NCBI GenBank assembly: GCA_947471745.1 | Contig: CANJKZ010000922.1 | Coordinates: 3,409,001-3,473,000 of the forward strand | Source: Closterium sp. Naga37s-1 | Lineage: Eukaryota > Streptophyta > Zygnematophyceae > Desmidiales > Closteriaceae | Reading direction: 5' to 3' | Length of the DNA stretch: 64,000 nt | In this document: piece after piece, positions 21,434-32,745 of the stretch | Layout of the letters: each line of letters begins with the position of its first letter | How positions within the stretch are numbered: position 1 is the stretch's first letter | Made by a program: the position numbers and the translations under genes | Notes under the pieces: generated by a model | Told to the model about the DNA's origin: nothing | Database searches by the model: none | What the model saw: the letters and a program-made list of their open reading frames with translations, nothing else

Positions 21434-23075
21434 GCATGAGAACACTGTAGCCGCCTTCATATTCTTCACCAACAAACTGGCGCACCTGGGCCTGGCTCAT
21501 AACCCGGAGAAATGCGCAGCTTGGAGCTCGGCCACTGTCGTGACTACCCAGCTACCACCCGGGGTCCCACTTTCCAAGGAAGGGGTGCGCCTCCTCAATA
21601 GTTACCTGGGCCCCGCCAACGGCGCCGCCAATTTCCTAGCGCGGCAACTGGAGGAGATGGCAAAGCCGTTACCACTCCTCGAACGAGCCGACCCCCAAGT
21701 TGCCTCACTGCTGCTAACTCACTGCATCTCCAGGCATGTAGCCTACCTCACTAGAACGACTCCACTCAACCTCCTCTCCCGCAATACGTGGTCTCAATGG
21801 GGCAGAGACCTGTTAGCCACGCTTCTCACCTCGTGCGGAATCCGGGTCTCCTTGTGTAGCATGGAACACTAAAGAGTTTGGGCACAGGCGTCGCTCCCTC
21901 CATCGCTAGGTGGGATCGGTATTACGGATCCCTTGGTAGAAGGTGTGCACGGCTTCTTAGCGAGCTTCACCCAGGCGGCGCTTTTCCTCACATCCCTCAC
22001 ACTAGCGCTGGATAGTGCTCTGGCACAAGTCCGGAACCACATGCTACTGCCCCGGGACGTAACCTCGCCACTACACACCTGGCTCACTGAGTGCAAACTG
22101 GCTCTGCCTAGTGATGCACGTGAACTGCTGAAAAAGGAGAGACTGGCGCGGCCGGACCTGAGGCTCCAGCACGAGCTTGCATTGAAAGTCCAGGGGAGCA
22201 AGTACGCCGTCCAAGTCCAGGAGAGTAGGCGCATGAGGCCGAATCCGCTATCCGGCCATACCCAACGGATGTTCTCACTGACCGGGTACGGCACAGGAGA
22301 TTGGCTGACCGCCATCCCCATTGCGGCCAATCAGCGCATTGGACCCGTACACTTCGCTAACGCTGTTCGCTTCCGGCTCGGCCTCCCATTCTCTACGCCG
22401 GCGAACTGCGACTGCACGGACCAAAGAGCCATCCCCGACCCACGTCTACCAAACCACCTCTTCCGCTGCGGCACGGGCAAGCACCGCATTAACACCCACA
22501 ATGAACTTCGGGACGCATGCATCAGCATGGCCCAAGATGCGGGGTTCATTGTCCACAGCGAGTCAGGAGCCTTATGCCCGATCGAGGAACAAACAGCCGA
22601 CTTCACCATGAGTGACCGTAGCAGCGGGGCGGTCTGGGTATTAGACGTTACAATCACAGATCCCATCAGCACAAGGGATCCTGAGGCAACGAAAGGCAGG
22701 GGATGGGCGGCCCGGGAGCAGGCCGACAAGAAGATCAAGCACTACGCTAACCGACCAGAGACCGTGGGGTTCTTCCCCTTGGCTGTATAAACTTACGGAT
22801 GCCCATGTGCTGAAGTTCCGGTCTTCCTCAAGCTACTAGCGGACACGGCGGCTTGGCGATACTTCAAGGCCGACTCAAAATCCTTCCAAGTCGCCAAATT
22901 CCTGCACCAGTTCCGACAGAGGTGGTCGGTTGCATTGCAGAGGGCCCAATCAGTTGGTTACCTGCTGAAGTCGAGCGAGGCGGCGGCTGCTGAGAACCCA
23001 CCTGTGGGAGAGATTGGGGCAGAATTGTATCTGGGAGACTGCTTCGCAGTAATTGAGCCCCTACTCGAGATCTAG
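21434..23075 (+). pseudogene. LINE L1: 3' end of ORF with restriction-like endonuclease
   Basis: 5'-truncated non-LTR retrotransposon. The first ~430 bp encode the end of a reverse transcriptase thumb (FTNKLAHLGL, NPEKCAAWS). After a TAA at 21870, 21933-22790 encodes a Cys/His segment (CDC near 22405, then HLFRCGTG and TH near 22450-22500) followed by a PD-(D/E)XK-like core: ADF (~22598), WVLDVTI (~22635) and a lysine-rich stretch (KKIKHY). This is the layout of the restriction-like endonuclease at the C-terminus of R2-type LINEs. After a stop at 22788-22790 homology continues (RQRWSVALQRAQ) to TAG at 23073. L3 is a second relative. The family assignment is by motif only. Confidence 0.75.
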
Positions 23076-23165
23076 GGGATAGTGCTGGTGTGATAGACTT
23101 GATGTTTGCATTTCAGTACTTGCTTTGCCTTGCATGTTTGTACCCTCCTGGATTATTAATACATG
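23076..23165 (+). other. L1 3' untranslated tail
   Basis: About 90 bp after the last stop, ending ACATGGACCATTA before the GA tract. No poly(A) tail is seen, so the 3' boundary is uncertain. Confidence 0.4.
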
Positions 23166-23200
23166 GACCATTAGAGAGAACGAGAGAAAGATAGAGAGAG

Positions 23201-23247
<47 letters not shown>

Positions 23248-23266
23248 AAGAGACGCAGAGAACGAG
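23166..23266 (+). repeat. GA-rich satellite, second tract
   Basis: Short (GA)n tract matching 20700-21206 in position relative to repeat R; probably part of the duplicated unit. Confidence 0.9.
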
Positions 23267-23681
23267 AGTCGTGAATGCATGATAAATGTGTTATGAATTT
23301 CACAAGAATCATTATATGAATGTAATGAAACAAGCTAATAGATGCTTATGCATGGATAATGATTTAGTATGCATAACGGTTAATGTGGAATGTTAAAACG
23401 CACACGTAACATATCGATGCGTGCATGACAGTAAATGGATAAAAATGCGAGATAGTTAACAACCCAAAAGCTAAGCTACCGCATCCCCTGCCTAGCATGA
23501 GAACACTGTAGCCGCCTTCACATTCTTCACCAACAAACTGGCGCACCTGGGCCTGGCTCATAACCCGGAGAAATGCGCAGCTTGGAGCTTGGCCACTGTC
23601 GTGACTACCCAGCTACCACCCGGGGTCCCACTTTCCAAGGAAGGGGTGCGCCTCCTCGGTAGTTACCCGGCCCCCACTTTC
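23267..23681 (+). repeat. Repeat R copy 3 plus truncated LINE L2
   Basis: Near-identical to 21207-21625, including the R-to-LINE junction. Only ~170 bp of LINE coding sequence remain before an abrupt join, near 23672-23682, to Copia sequence A2. The shared junction shows that a whole block (GA tract, R, LINE) was duplicated, about 2.06 kb apart. Confidence 0.88.
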
Positions 23682-24899
23682 TCTCTGCTATGTATGCTTT
23701 GTCTGTTAGTGCTGAGGGTGACTGTTACCAGTGTGTGCCGCCTGACCCAGGTATTGCCACTGCTGCTCTAGGTGCTAGTGAGTCTGGTACTCTCCCTGGT
23801 ACTGCGCCTGCTGAGGCCTTGCACACCTTCACGTTGGACTCAGCCACCTCGCGCTGTTTCTTTTGTGACAGCACCACCCTCAATCCTCTTCCTGCACCTC
23901 TCCCGGTCAGACTAGCTGACCCCTCCGGGGGACCGGTCGTGGCCCGCTCCTCCACTGTCCTCCCGTGTCCGGCGGTTTGGTCCGGCTCACTGACAGGTCT
24001 TCACCTCCCCTCGTTCTCTACGAACTTGGTGAGTACCACTGCCCTCCAGGATGCGATGGTCACTACCACCACTCTTGGAGGTCAGCGTGTGTCGATCTGC
24101 ACGTGCACACGGACGCGCCGCCACCTGGCCACGTTCACTCGGCGGCCAGGGTCGAGTCTGTACACGCTCACTAGCGAGCATTCTCAGGTAGCTGCGTCTG
24201 CTCAGGTGTCCGCATCAAGTCAGGTCGTCGCCTCTTGCTCGTGTCGCCTCCTGTCGCACCAGAATCTTCTGTGGCACCACCGCCTGGGTCACCCCTCCCT
24301 GCCTCGCCTTTGTGGCATGCACTCTCTTCTTCTTGTCTCTGGTCTACCCAGGTCTCTGCCTCCCCTGCCGCCCTCGCCTGCCCCGCCCTGCCTCCCTTTC
24401 GTCAAGGGGCGGCAGTGCGCCGCTCCTCACTCCTCCTCGTTTCCCCCGACGACTGCTCCCCTGCAGACTCTCCACATGGACGTGTAGGGCCCAGCCCGCG
24501 TCAATCGACAGAGCCGCGAGCGCTACTTTCTGCTGGTAGTTGACGACTACACGCGGTACACCACTGTCTTCCCCTTGCGCAGCAAGGGTCAGGTCGTTGA
24601 TGTCTTGATCCCTTGGATCCGCACGGTCCGTCTCCAGCTCCGCGAGCGGTTCGGCCAGGACCTTCCTGTCATGCGTCTGCACTCTGACAGAGGTGGTGAG
24701 TTCTCCTCCAACCTCTTGCGGGACTTTTGTCGTGGGGAGGGCATTCTCCACTCGTTCACGTTTCCGGAATCCCCTCAGCAAAATGGGATTGCTGAGCGCC
24801 GCATTGGCTAATTCATGAAGGTCGCTCGTACCTCCATGATCCATGCGGCCGCTCCCACTTTCTGTGGCTGTTTGCGGTCCGGTACGCTGCGCATCAGCT
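23682..24899 (+). pseudogene. Copia A2 fragment: protease and integrase
   Basis: An A-family internal fragment without LTRs. It starts at the Gag/protease junction (MYALSVSAEG at 23690) and ends inside integrase at ~24899, where similarity to A1 stops. The protease motif is altered from Asp-Ser-Gly-Ala-Ser to Asp-Ser-Ala-Thr-Ser. TGG-to-TAG at 24485-24487 and TAA at 24809 interrupt it; the integrase residues VVDDYTRY, HSDRGGEF and GIAERR are kept. Both edges are sharp and lack LTR sequence, so this is a rearranged piece, not an insertion. Confidence 0.9.
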
Positions 24900-25044
24900 T
24901 GTTGAGGTGAGCTAGCGACAAAACGAGAGCAAGGACGTAAGGTGAGCTCCCCACAAACATAACGGGAAAAACAAAGAGATAAGAATGAAACCCTAGATGA
25001 TATGTTGCCACAAAAACATATTCTATACATAAATAAACAATCTT

Positions 25045-25130
25045 CGGACGAGCATGACCCGTTGTCCTAGCGAGTTGGATTTGGTATCGGGGTAACGGAA
25101 GCGTGCGTTCGAATCTTTTTGCGGTGTTTC
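25045..25130 (+). other. Possible tRNA-derived (SINE-like) or degenerate tRNA sequence
   Basis: TAGCGAGTTGG resembles an RNA polymerase III A box, and GCGTTCGAATC ~45 bp later resembles a B box. The expected T-arm does not pair, so this is not a working tRNA gene. A T-rich end near 25465 resembling 19476-19530 would fit a SINE, but no full-length second copy is seen. Confidence 0.3.
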
Positions 25131-25576
25131 CATTTTGCCTCTGCTGATCTGGTTTTTTGCAAATTGAAGGAGAACACTCTGTTATATAATCCTTGATAAT
25201 AATAAAAACGTGTTTAATTCCTTATTCACAATTTGCAAGTAGGTGTAACAAATAACAGTGAGGTTGAAATTCAAATATATGATTGAGATTGAAATTGAGA
25301 GATAAGATTAGTGCTCATATGAAGCATCGCTCGCGCAGATTTTTATCTTAATTGGAAATTAAGACAATGCCGCCGTTATAGAGAGACTGTGGCGACCTGT
25401 AATGGCGCATGTTACAAGTGTTGCTTCGCAACCCTAAGACGAGTGCGTCGCCTCTTGTTTTTTTTCATGCGAGGTGCTTTACATTCAATGAGCATCAATT
25501 CAAGTGCTTCAGATCCTTCCTCTCTTCCCCTTGCTCCCTCTCTGCACTTGCCAACCCGTCCCCACTGCTCCCTCTC

Positions 25577-25662
25577 CTGACACATGGCATGGCATGGCAC
25601 GGCATAGCACAGCATGGCAGGGCACAGCATTGCTCGGCATGGCATGGCATGGCATGGCATGA
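25577..25662 (+). repeat. GGCAT-type tandem repeat
   Basis: Irregular GGCAT/GGCAC/AGCAT pentamers, about 17 units. Confidence 0.85.
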
Positions 25663-26150
25663 TCCTCCATCCATCCATGCACACCCTCTTCACCTCTCTC
25701 TTTCCTCCCGTCCTCCCGCCCACCCCCCTACCCCCGTCCCTCACACCACCATGTATGATCCCCCTGCTCCCCGTCCTCGTCAGCCTCTGCCCCTCCCCGT
25801 CCCCCTTTCCCCTGCAGGGACGGCGTGCCGCTGCTAGAGGCGCGGGTGGAGCCCATGCTCCCCTCTCCCTCCTTTCCATCTATTGCGATCACACCTGCTC
25901 CGTGTGCCCCTGCCACCGCCCACACTCCCCACTCTCACACGCTACTTCGCTCTCCTGTCGCCATGGCGAGGCGTGTCATGTGCCTGTGGTGTGGTGTGGT
26001 GTGGTGTGGTCGAGAGCAGGTCGAGGGGACTTACATTGCATCCTGCCACGCTCTGGGTAATGGCCAGGCCATTGGGTTATAGATGATGGGGTATGGGGCA
26101 TGGGTCATGGGGGATGGGGGATGGGGATGGGGGAAGGATGATATGCGATG

Positions 26151-26370
26151 TGTTAGAATACGTAGCTTAGTAGGGAGTGAGCAAGCTTAGGAGCCATGGC
26201 TAGGGTGTGAAGCTAGGTATGGACTATCGAGAGAGTTGAGAAGGAGAATGTGTTTCACTATAGAAAGTGGAGTACAAATAGGGTAGGAAAGGTGGGTACA
26301 CCACCAAGAAGGAAGTTAGGATAACTACACTAAGGCTAGAACTACATGCAGTTATAATATAATTCTGACA
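26151..26370 (-). repeat. D 3' LTR
   Basis: 220 bp, TGTCAGAATTATATT...CGTATTCTAACA read on the minus strand; purine tract at 26371-26378. Confidence 0.92.
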
Positions 26371-26750
26371 TCCCCCTTAACTGCATGCAGGAAGAGCCAA
26401 GTGCTAGACACAACCTGCAGGGGTACACCAAGCAGAACAAAGCAGCAGCACGCAAGAGCAGTGACAACCAGTGCAATAGTGGTAGATACAGTTGCAGCAA
26501 CCCCGCAGCCAAGGTAGAAGCAGCAGAAACAGGAGCGTGCGGCGGCAAGGGCGGCGGCACAGCAGCAGTAGGTGCATGTGGCGGCAGGCCGCCTGGAGAG
26601 CAGGAGCGTGCGGCACAAGCGGTGGCGGCACATCTGGGCTCAACGGCAGCACCTGCCGCACAACAGCAACAGAAAGTCAAGACAAGCAAAGTGGCGACCG
26701 GGGCTGCAGGGGTAGGTACCACGGGAGCAGAGGGTGGCAGTTGCAGATGA

Positions 26751-26778
26751 GGGGGGGGGGGGGGGGGGGGGGGGGGGG
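26751..26778 (+). repeat. Run of 28 G
   Basis: Uninterrupted G homopolymer inside D (poly-C on the element's sense strand); its exact length may be unreliable in sequencing. Confidence 0.8.
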
Positions 26779-26934
26779 CTGCTTCGTCCGCCACACTCTG
26801 TCGTCCCCCTTAACCGCTCTCATCCCCACTACACCTTGCTCCCCCCCCCCCCACACAGCAACATGTGCAGCAGTGGGAGAGAGAGGAGGAGAGGCGGCAG
26901 CAGGTCACCCACACCCGCCACCCCCATACCCTCC

Positions 26935-27180
26935 CCCCACTGCTGCACCTGCAGCATGGGGATGGAGGAGAAGGGGGGGGGGGCGGGGGGGGCTGATGCT
27001 GCAGATTCCCTCCCCCCCACTGCTGCACCCGCAGCAGGGGGAGGGAGGAGAAAAGGGGGGGGGGGGGGGGGGCGGGGGGGGCTGGTGCTGCAGATCCCCT
27101 CCCCCCCACTGCCGCATCCGCAGCAGGGGGATGGAGGAGAAGGGGGAGGGGGGGGGGCTGGTGCTGCAGATCCCCTCCTG
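26935..27180 (+). repeat. ~90-bp tandem repeat in D, about three units
   Basis: Units share CTGCAGATCCCCTCCCCCCC and GCAGGGGGATGGAGGAGAAGG, separated by G runs of varying length. Confidence 0.85.
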
Positions 27181-27429
27181 CCACCCCCTTAACCTCCAAG
27201 CTCCCCCCCCCTTCCCAACACAAGGTGCGGCAGGGAGGGAGAGAGGAGGAGGCGTGGCGGCAGCTGCTGCTGCTGAGGCACATCCGCCACCCCCTCACAC
27301 CCTCTCCCCCCCGTCCCCATGGAAGGGGGGGGAGGGGGGGAGAGGGGCGGGGGCGGAGCTGCGCATGCGACTGCAGGGCACGCGGGCAGGAAGAACCCCC
27401 TCTCGCCACCCCCTTACCCTTCATGATGC

Positions 27430-28330
27430 GACAGGGCACCGGAGCCGCGGCTAGGGGCGACAGGTCGCGAGGGGCCGAGGCTAGAGGCGACGGGGCCGCG
27501 GTTAGGGGCTGCAGGTCGCGAGGGGCCATAGCTAGGGGCGACGAGGCCAGTGGGGCCGAGGGGCGCGGCTAGGGGCGACGAGGCCAATTGGGGCCGAGGG
27601 GCGCGGCTAGGGGCGACGGGGCCAGTGGGGCCAAGGGGCGCGGCTAGGGGCGACGGGGCCAATTGAGGCTGAGGGGTGCGGCTAGTGGCGACGGGGCCAA
27701 CGGGGCCAACGGGGCCGAGGGGGGGGGCGGCTAGGGGCGACGGGGCCAACGGGGCTGAAGGGGCGCGGCTAGGGGCGACGGGGCCAACAGGGCCGAGAGG
27801 CGCGGCTAGGGGCGACGGGGCCAACGGGGCCGAAGGGGCGCGGCTAGGGGCGACGTGGTCGACGGAGCCAACGGGGCCTTGGGGTGCGGCTAGGGGCGAC
27901 GGGGCCAACGAGGCCGAAGGGGCGCGGCTAGGGGCGACGGGGTCGACGGGGCCAACGGGGCCGAGTGGCGCGGCTAGGGTCGACGGGGTCGACGGGGCCA
28001 ACGGGGCCTTGGGGCGGGACTAGGGGCGACGGGGCCAACGGGGCCGAAGGGGCGCGGCTAGGGGCGACAGGGCCAACAGGGCCTTGGGGCGCGACTAGGG
28101 GCGACGGGGTCGACGGGGCCAACGGGGCCGAGTGGCGCGGCTAGGGGCGACGGGGTCGACGGGGCCAAGGGGCCGAAGCGACGGGGCGACGGGCCTAGGG
28201 TCGCGAGGGGCCTAGGGGTGTCGAGCGCGAGCGACGGGCCACGGGGCCGGGGCCTAGGGGCGACGGGCCGAGGGGCTACGGGCGCGAGCGACGGGCCACG
28301 GGGCCGTGCCGAACGTAGGGAGTAGGGCCG
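27430..28330 (-). repeat. C-rich tandem-repeat leader of element D
   Basis: On the minus strand it lies directly after the primer-binding site. Units of ~36-39 bp carry GTCGCCCCTAGCCGCGCCCC with GGCCCCGTTGGCCCC variants, close in style to the A3 leader (CCCTAGCCCGTCGCGGCC). Confidence 0.88.
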
Positions 28331-28393
28331 CACGAGGGCGGCGCGCAGGGCAGTAGGTGGTGGGCCCAAGGGTCGAAAACTTCTCTTCTACCA

Positions 28394-28613
28394 TGTTAGA
28401 ATACGTAGCTTAGTAGGGAGTGAGCAAGCTTAGGATCCATGGCTAGGGTGTGAAGCTAGGCATGGACTATCGAGGGAGTTGAGAAGGAGAATGTGTTTCA
28501 CTATAGAAAGTGGAGTACAAATAGGGTAGGAAAGGTGGGTAAACCACCAAGCAGGAAGTTAGGATAACTACACTAAGGCTATAACTACATGCAGTTATAA
28601 TATAATTCTGACA
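28394..28613 (-). repeat. D 5' LTR and primer-binding-like site
   Basis: 220 bp. TGGTAGAAGAG (complement of 28383-28393) abuts it; this matches the tRNA-Met primer-binding site only at the first five bases and a few later ones. Confidence 0.9.
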
Positions 28614-31600
28614 CGATGGGGGATTGTTGATGGGACTCTCTCTCTTGTACCAATCGTCCTCACCCTTCCCCTCCCCGCCCTTCCCTTCCCTTGCCCTTTG
28701 CCTCCCTTATCTTATGAGACATGAGCATCGAGTTTCTTTTCCTCTGGATACTGTTTTTGACGAGACAAGATCGCGAATGCAGAGAAGCTAAACAACCCCA
28801 CCCTTCTTTCTTCCCCCCCCCCCCCCCACCCTACTCCCGTCCCCCAAGTTTTGGCCTGCCAATCAAGCTTGGCCTGCGAGTCTTACTTATTCAATATTTG
28901 AATCAACTCGACTCAGAGTTGGTTCACTCCATCTGAGTTGACTCGACACGCTTCATACTCATGCCCTTCCCCTCCCTGGCCTTTCCCCTGCCTCAACCTT
29001 CCCCTCCGTCTCCCTTCTCTTCCCTTGCCCGTCCCTCTCTCTTCTGCAGGCCCGAAGCTATGATGGGGCATGTGAGTGGGTGCCAGGTGGAGTGAATGTA
29101 CAGGGCGCGGAGTGCTCAACAGTGCGCATGCCTCGTGCATGCCACATGGCGCCACATGATTAGCCATGGGTTCGATGCGTGGTTCGCGGTGTCAGGTGAA
29201 CAGTTGTACCGGTGGTAGTAGGATTCATCCTTAGACGCCATTCTGCCGGTCATGTTACTTCAGGTTAACCCATCAAGTAAGTCTTGCCCTCTGATACATG
29301 TGGTTCTTCTTTCTATGTACGCCAATGACAAACCTTTTAAGCTCATTTTTGTTTCTCTCATTTTTTTTTTTCCAAATCCTTCAAGTAAGAGAGCATCAAT
29401 TTTGTGAGGTGCAGCAGGTGAGAAGCAGTGGTGATAAAATTTGGTGGAGCGGTGAGTGGGTAAGCGAGTGTTGTTAGAGACTAAGGACGGAGTCTATGAA
29501 GATTAGGGGCTGAAATATATCAAAATCGTCAACTACAATTCTGGACAGAAACGTCGTCGTCACAAGAAACGTCGTCGACGAAAGGTCCACCGTTAGAATT
29601 CTTTCAAACTCGAGTATGTTGTAGCCCTTGACCGTGGCTATCTTTCCCAATTTGAATAGTATCAAAATATGGAGTATAACTCGAGTTATGAACTTCGGCG
29701 CACTAGGGGGTATGCTGCCATAGAAAACGTAACTCAATCACAATTATCTCACAAGTTCACACAAGAAAGTTAGAGTAGCAATTAACCAGGTGGGAGGGGA
29801 GGAGGAGGACGAGAGGGAAGGTCCCCAAGGAGTTCCCAACCAAGGAAACCCCATAAGCACACCAAATCCCTTCCATATAGGAACCCCACTTTTACTTTTG
29901 TCACTTTCCAACCCATGCCATCCACCTTGCCCAACTTGGCCACACTTGCCAACCTGGTTTGGCACCTCCCAACCACTTTGCAGCATCTACAGTGATGTTG
30001 AGGAATTTCCCAACCCCCAAAAGTCTATACTCCTTATGGCGTCAACACCACAACTTCCCATAGTCACCACAACCAAATATCAAAAGCATACGAACTTCCA
30101 ACGTTCGTAACTTCCTTGTTCGTGCTCCGATTGAAGCGATACTTGGTTCGTCGGAAAGCTCTTGAGCAGAGAAATCACTTCAGATATCTGCTCAAGCGAA
30201 ATAACATTCACACACACTCAGAAAATCCAAACAACACCAAACACAAATTATTGCACACGCTCACACCACGCATGCAACACACGAATATATGATGGGAGGC
30301 AGACAGACGTGAATGCAAATGATAGCATCACATAACAAGTGTATGATGGCGTCTCGGTCGATGTTGTTAAACGGCATTTGACAGGTCTGCTTGCAGGATC
30401 AGAGTTTAGGGGCGTAGAAAGGTACGTTCTTGTCGTATGTACGATGGTTTCACTCCCCCTTCTACTGCCACGCCAAATTGAAATGGTAGGAAGAACTGCC
30501 GTGCAGCACCAGTAGCCACTGCAAGAGCGGACTTAGCAAAATAACAAGTCGGTGATACATTTACCTATGGCTATGAGCTGCGCCCCACGGTTGGGTTGGC
30601 TAGGGCGAGAAGGCGTGAGGAGGTGAAGAGGGCGGCGACCTGTGGTGGGAGGTTTCCTTCGAGGATGGTGTTCACCAGAGGATGGTGTTCACCAGAGCGT
30701 GCAAATGAGTTCCGACTGATGGGTTTGTCAGCGCAACGTCACCAAGGTGCTCAAATGTAGTGCCTGATGCTCCTGCACCTACACTGTTCTCACAGCGTGA
30801 CAGAATTCACGTAAAATCCGCTGTTGCAATCTGCGCGGGTGTGGGCGGGCATCTCGCTTGGGGACCTACTGGCGTGGCCGTGGTGTGCACCTCCTCCGCC
30901 TCCTCCTGTGCTTCTCTATGGGGCCCATGCCTCTCTCGTTCCATTTTCTCCATTCTCTCGCCCATCCTCCCCCCTGCTCCCCTCTCCTTGCTTCGTCTAC
31001 CATCCTCCCCCCTCCCCTCCCCCACCCGCCTGCCCCCTTCTCCCCTCCCCTTCCGCGTTCTCTCCTTTTTCCACACTCGCCCCCCCCCCTTTCCCCCACC
31101 TCCTCCAGAATACCCTAGTCCGCACGCCACCACCTCTGCCATTTTTCAGCTTCGCAACTCCGCGCGGGTCTCCCTTCCGTGCGCTTCTTGCCCCGCGCAC
31201 GCCTCTTCTCCTCCATGCACTCGCTGGCCGCCGCATCCCCCCTCCGCACCGACTGATGCACCACTCCACCAAGCGCAGCGAGCGTTCCCTCCCGATGGCG
31301 GAGGGCGTGGCACGCAGCTGCTGCAGGGGGATGCGGATGCGGGGGTTTACCCGCTGCAGGCGATGACGCAGTGAGGGCGGGTGAGTGGCAGTGGGAAAGG
31401 GGCGTGGGTGAGTGGCAGTACGAGGGAAGGAGGGGGTTGGCTGAGTGCCATTGGTGCGGCGAGGGCGGGTGAGCGAGGGCGGCTGAGTGGCGTATCCCTT
31501 CCTCCCCTCCGCCCTTCTCCTCTCCCTACAAGCATCCCACAAGCTGTCCATCGGAGTTGCCAAAGTTCTTTCCTCGCATCTTTTCGCCTTCGCACCTTTT

Positions 31601-31654
31601 CCCCCCTGCATCCCTCCCCCAGGTCACTCTTCCCCCCTCTCGAATGGTCCGTGC
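28614..31654. other. Spacer without recognisable gene
   Basis: 28614-29060 is pyrimidine-rich; 29340-30480 is more AT-rich, with prose typical of a degenerate LTR or spacer but no paired copy; 30880-31140 and 31490-31650 are C-rich. Open frames are low complexity. No domain recognised. Confidence 0.5.
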
Positions 31655-32352
31655 ATTAATCAGGTGGTATTACAAAGGTAGATGCAAACACAAGCATAAA
31701 CAAGCAAACAAAGCCGGTATCCTAACCAGCACACTGTCGTCTACCTGCTCCCGCCCCCCTCTGTCCGACCCTACTGGTCGAACGGGGGGGGGCTCAATCA
31801 ACTGGTGCAGCTGCCCCTCACTAAGAGGGGCAATGGGTCCCTGCATGCTGAGCTCGTCCACCGCCAAGGCCTCGTTGGTTTTGGAGCGGAGGGCATTGGC
31901 TTGCGCTCGTTGGAGGCAGACGCTCCAGTGCTGGCGGTACTCCGTCAGCAGCTTGGCTGCCTCATAAGAGGTTGGTGCTGCGTTGAATCGCAGCTTGGCC
32001 GCCAGCTCCGCGCACTACCGCAGGTAGGCCATCACCCCCGGGGAGGGGTAGCCGTAAGTCTCGACCGCAAGGGCATGGAAGCGCACCCACGCATTTCACC
32101 GCACGTATTTCTCCTCTTTCCTAACCACTACCGCCCTAGCTGCCCATCCAGGAGCTTGGTTACAGTGCTTGTCCTGGTGAGACTCGAGGTCCGTCACAGT
32201 CACATCGCACATCCACACCTCTCCTGTCAGGGGATGGCGGATGGTGACATCCACCTTTAGGTTCTCAACGAGAGAGTACACGTAAGTCTCATTGTGCACT
32301 GTGAAGCCCGCTTCTACCCCTATGTTTGCTATCTCATCCCAAAGAGCGTGGT
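31655..32352 (-). pseudogene. LINE L3: 3' fragment with restriction-like endonuclease
   Basis: Minus-strand relative of L1. The frame at 32352-32096 has an acidic core (KVDVTI and WMCDVTVTD) aligned with ADF and WVLDVTI of L1, then GWAAR. After a TGA at 32096 the homology continues as ALAVETYG, and further on as YRQHWSVCLQRAQ, which matches RQRWSVALQRAQ of L1. A further in-frame stop lies near 32015. The Cys/His part is missing at the 5' side. The 3' limit near 31655 is approximate. Confidence 0.72.
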
Positions 32353-32457
32353 GAGTAGCAATCCCCCCTCTCTCTCTTTCTCCTTTCCCCACACCCGTCA
32401 CCCTCTCTCATGCTTCCCCTCTCACACCCTTTCCCGCATTCCCCCCCTCCCCTCCAG

Positions 32458-32745
32458 TCTCCGCCACTCGCTCCGGCCTCTTTCGCTCGCCCGTCTCAGG
32501 GGGAGTGGAAAGCGCAGTGAGCGCCCATGGGCTGCTTGCCCTAGCAGTGGTGGTCCGAAGTGCCTTCTCTCTTCCCCTTCCCCTCCCCTTTCCTCCCATC
32601 CAGTCTCCACCACACGCTCCGGTCTCATCTGCTCACCGGTGTCTGGGGTAGTGGAGAGCGTCACAAGTGCCCACACCCAACCAGCGCCAGCAGTGGCAGT
32701 GCGCAAACTGGTGGAGCGGGCGCAGTTCGCACAGCTCTGCTCTGC
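32458..32745 (+). repeat. Tandem duplication of first recognisable PPOX-like exon
   Basis: Exon-like blocks start after CTCCAG at 32458 and after ATCCAG at 32604, 146 bp apart. Both contain a CCACNCGCTCCGGYCTC core and a GGAGTGGA/GTAGTGGA block; the pyrimidine tracts before them are duplicated too. Confidence 0.7.

Larger units (their letters stand above)
24900..26150. other. Spacer without recognisable gene
   Basis: 24900-25450 is AT-rich; 25500-25960 is pyrimidine-rich and intron-like; 25980-26150 holds GTGGT and GATGGGG simple repeats. ORFs here have no recognisable domain. Confidence 0.55.
26151..28613 (-). mobile_element. Non-autonomous LTR element D
   Basis: 2463 bp with two 220-bp LTRs (6 differences, about 97.3% identity) and a perfect CGATG target-site duplication (26146-26150 and 28614-28618). 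Minus orientation is set by the purine tract AAGGGGGA beside the left LTR and a primer-binding-site-like TGGTAGAAGAG beside the right LTR. The ~2 kb interior has no gag or pol; it consists of GC-rich tandem repeats and G runs. It must depend on proteins from another element. Confidence 0.9.

Noticed and set aside
25045-25130. Functional tRNA gene
   Set aside because: Box-like motifs exist but the T-arm and acceptor stem do not pair.
26810-28369. Ala/Pro-rich open frames in element D
   Set aside because: Low-complexity repeat translations without start context or homology.
29460-30480. Solo LTR of another family
   Set aside because: The text has LTR-like AT-rich character, but no second copy, terminal TG/CA with duplication, or primer site could be found.
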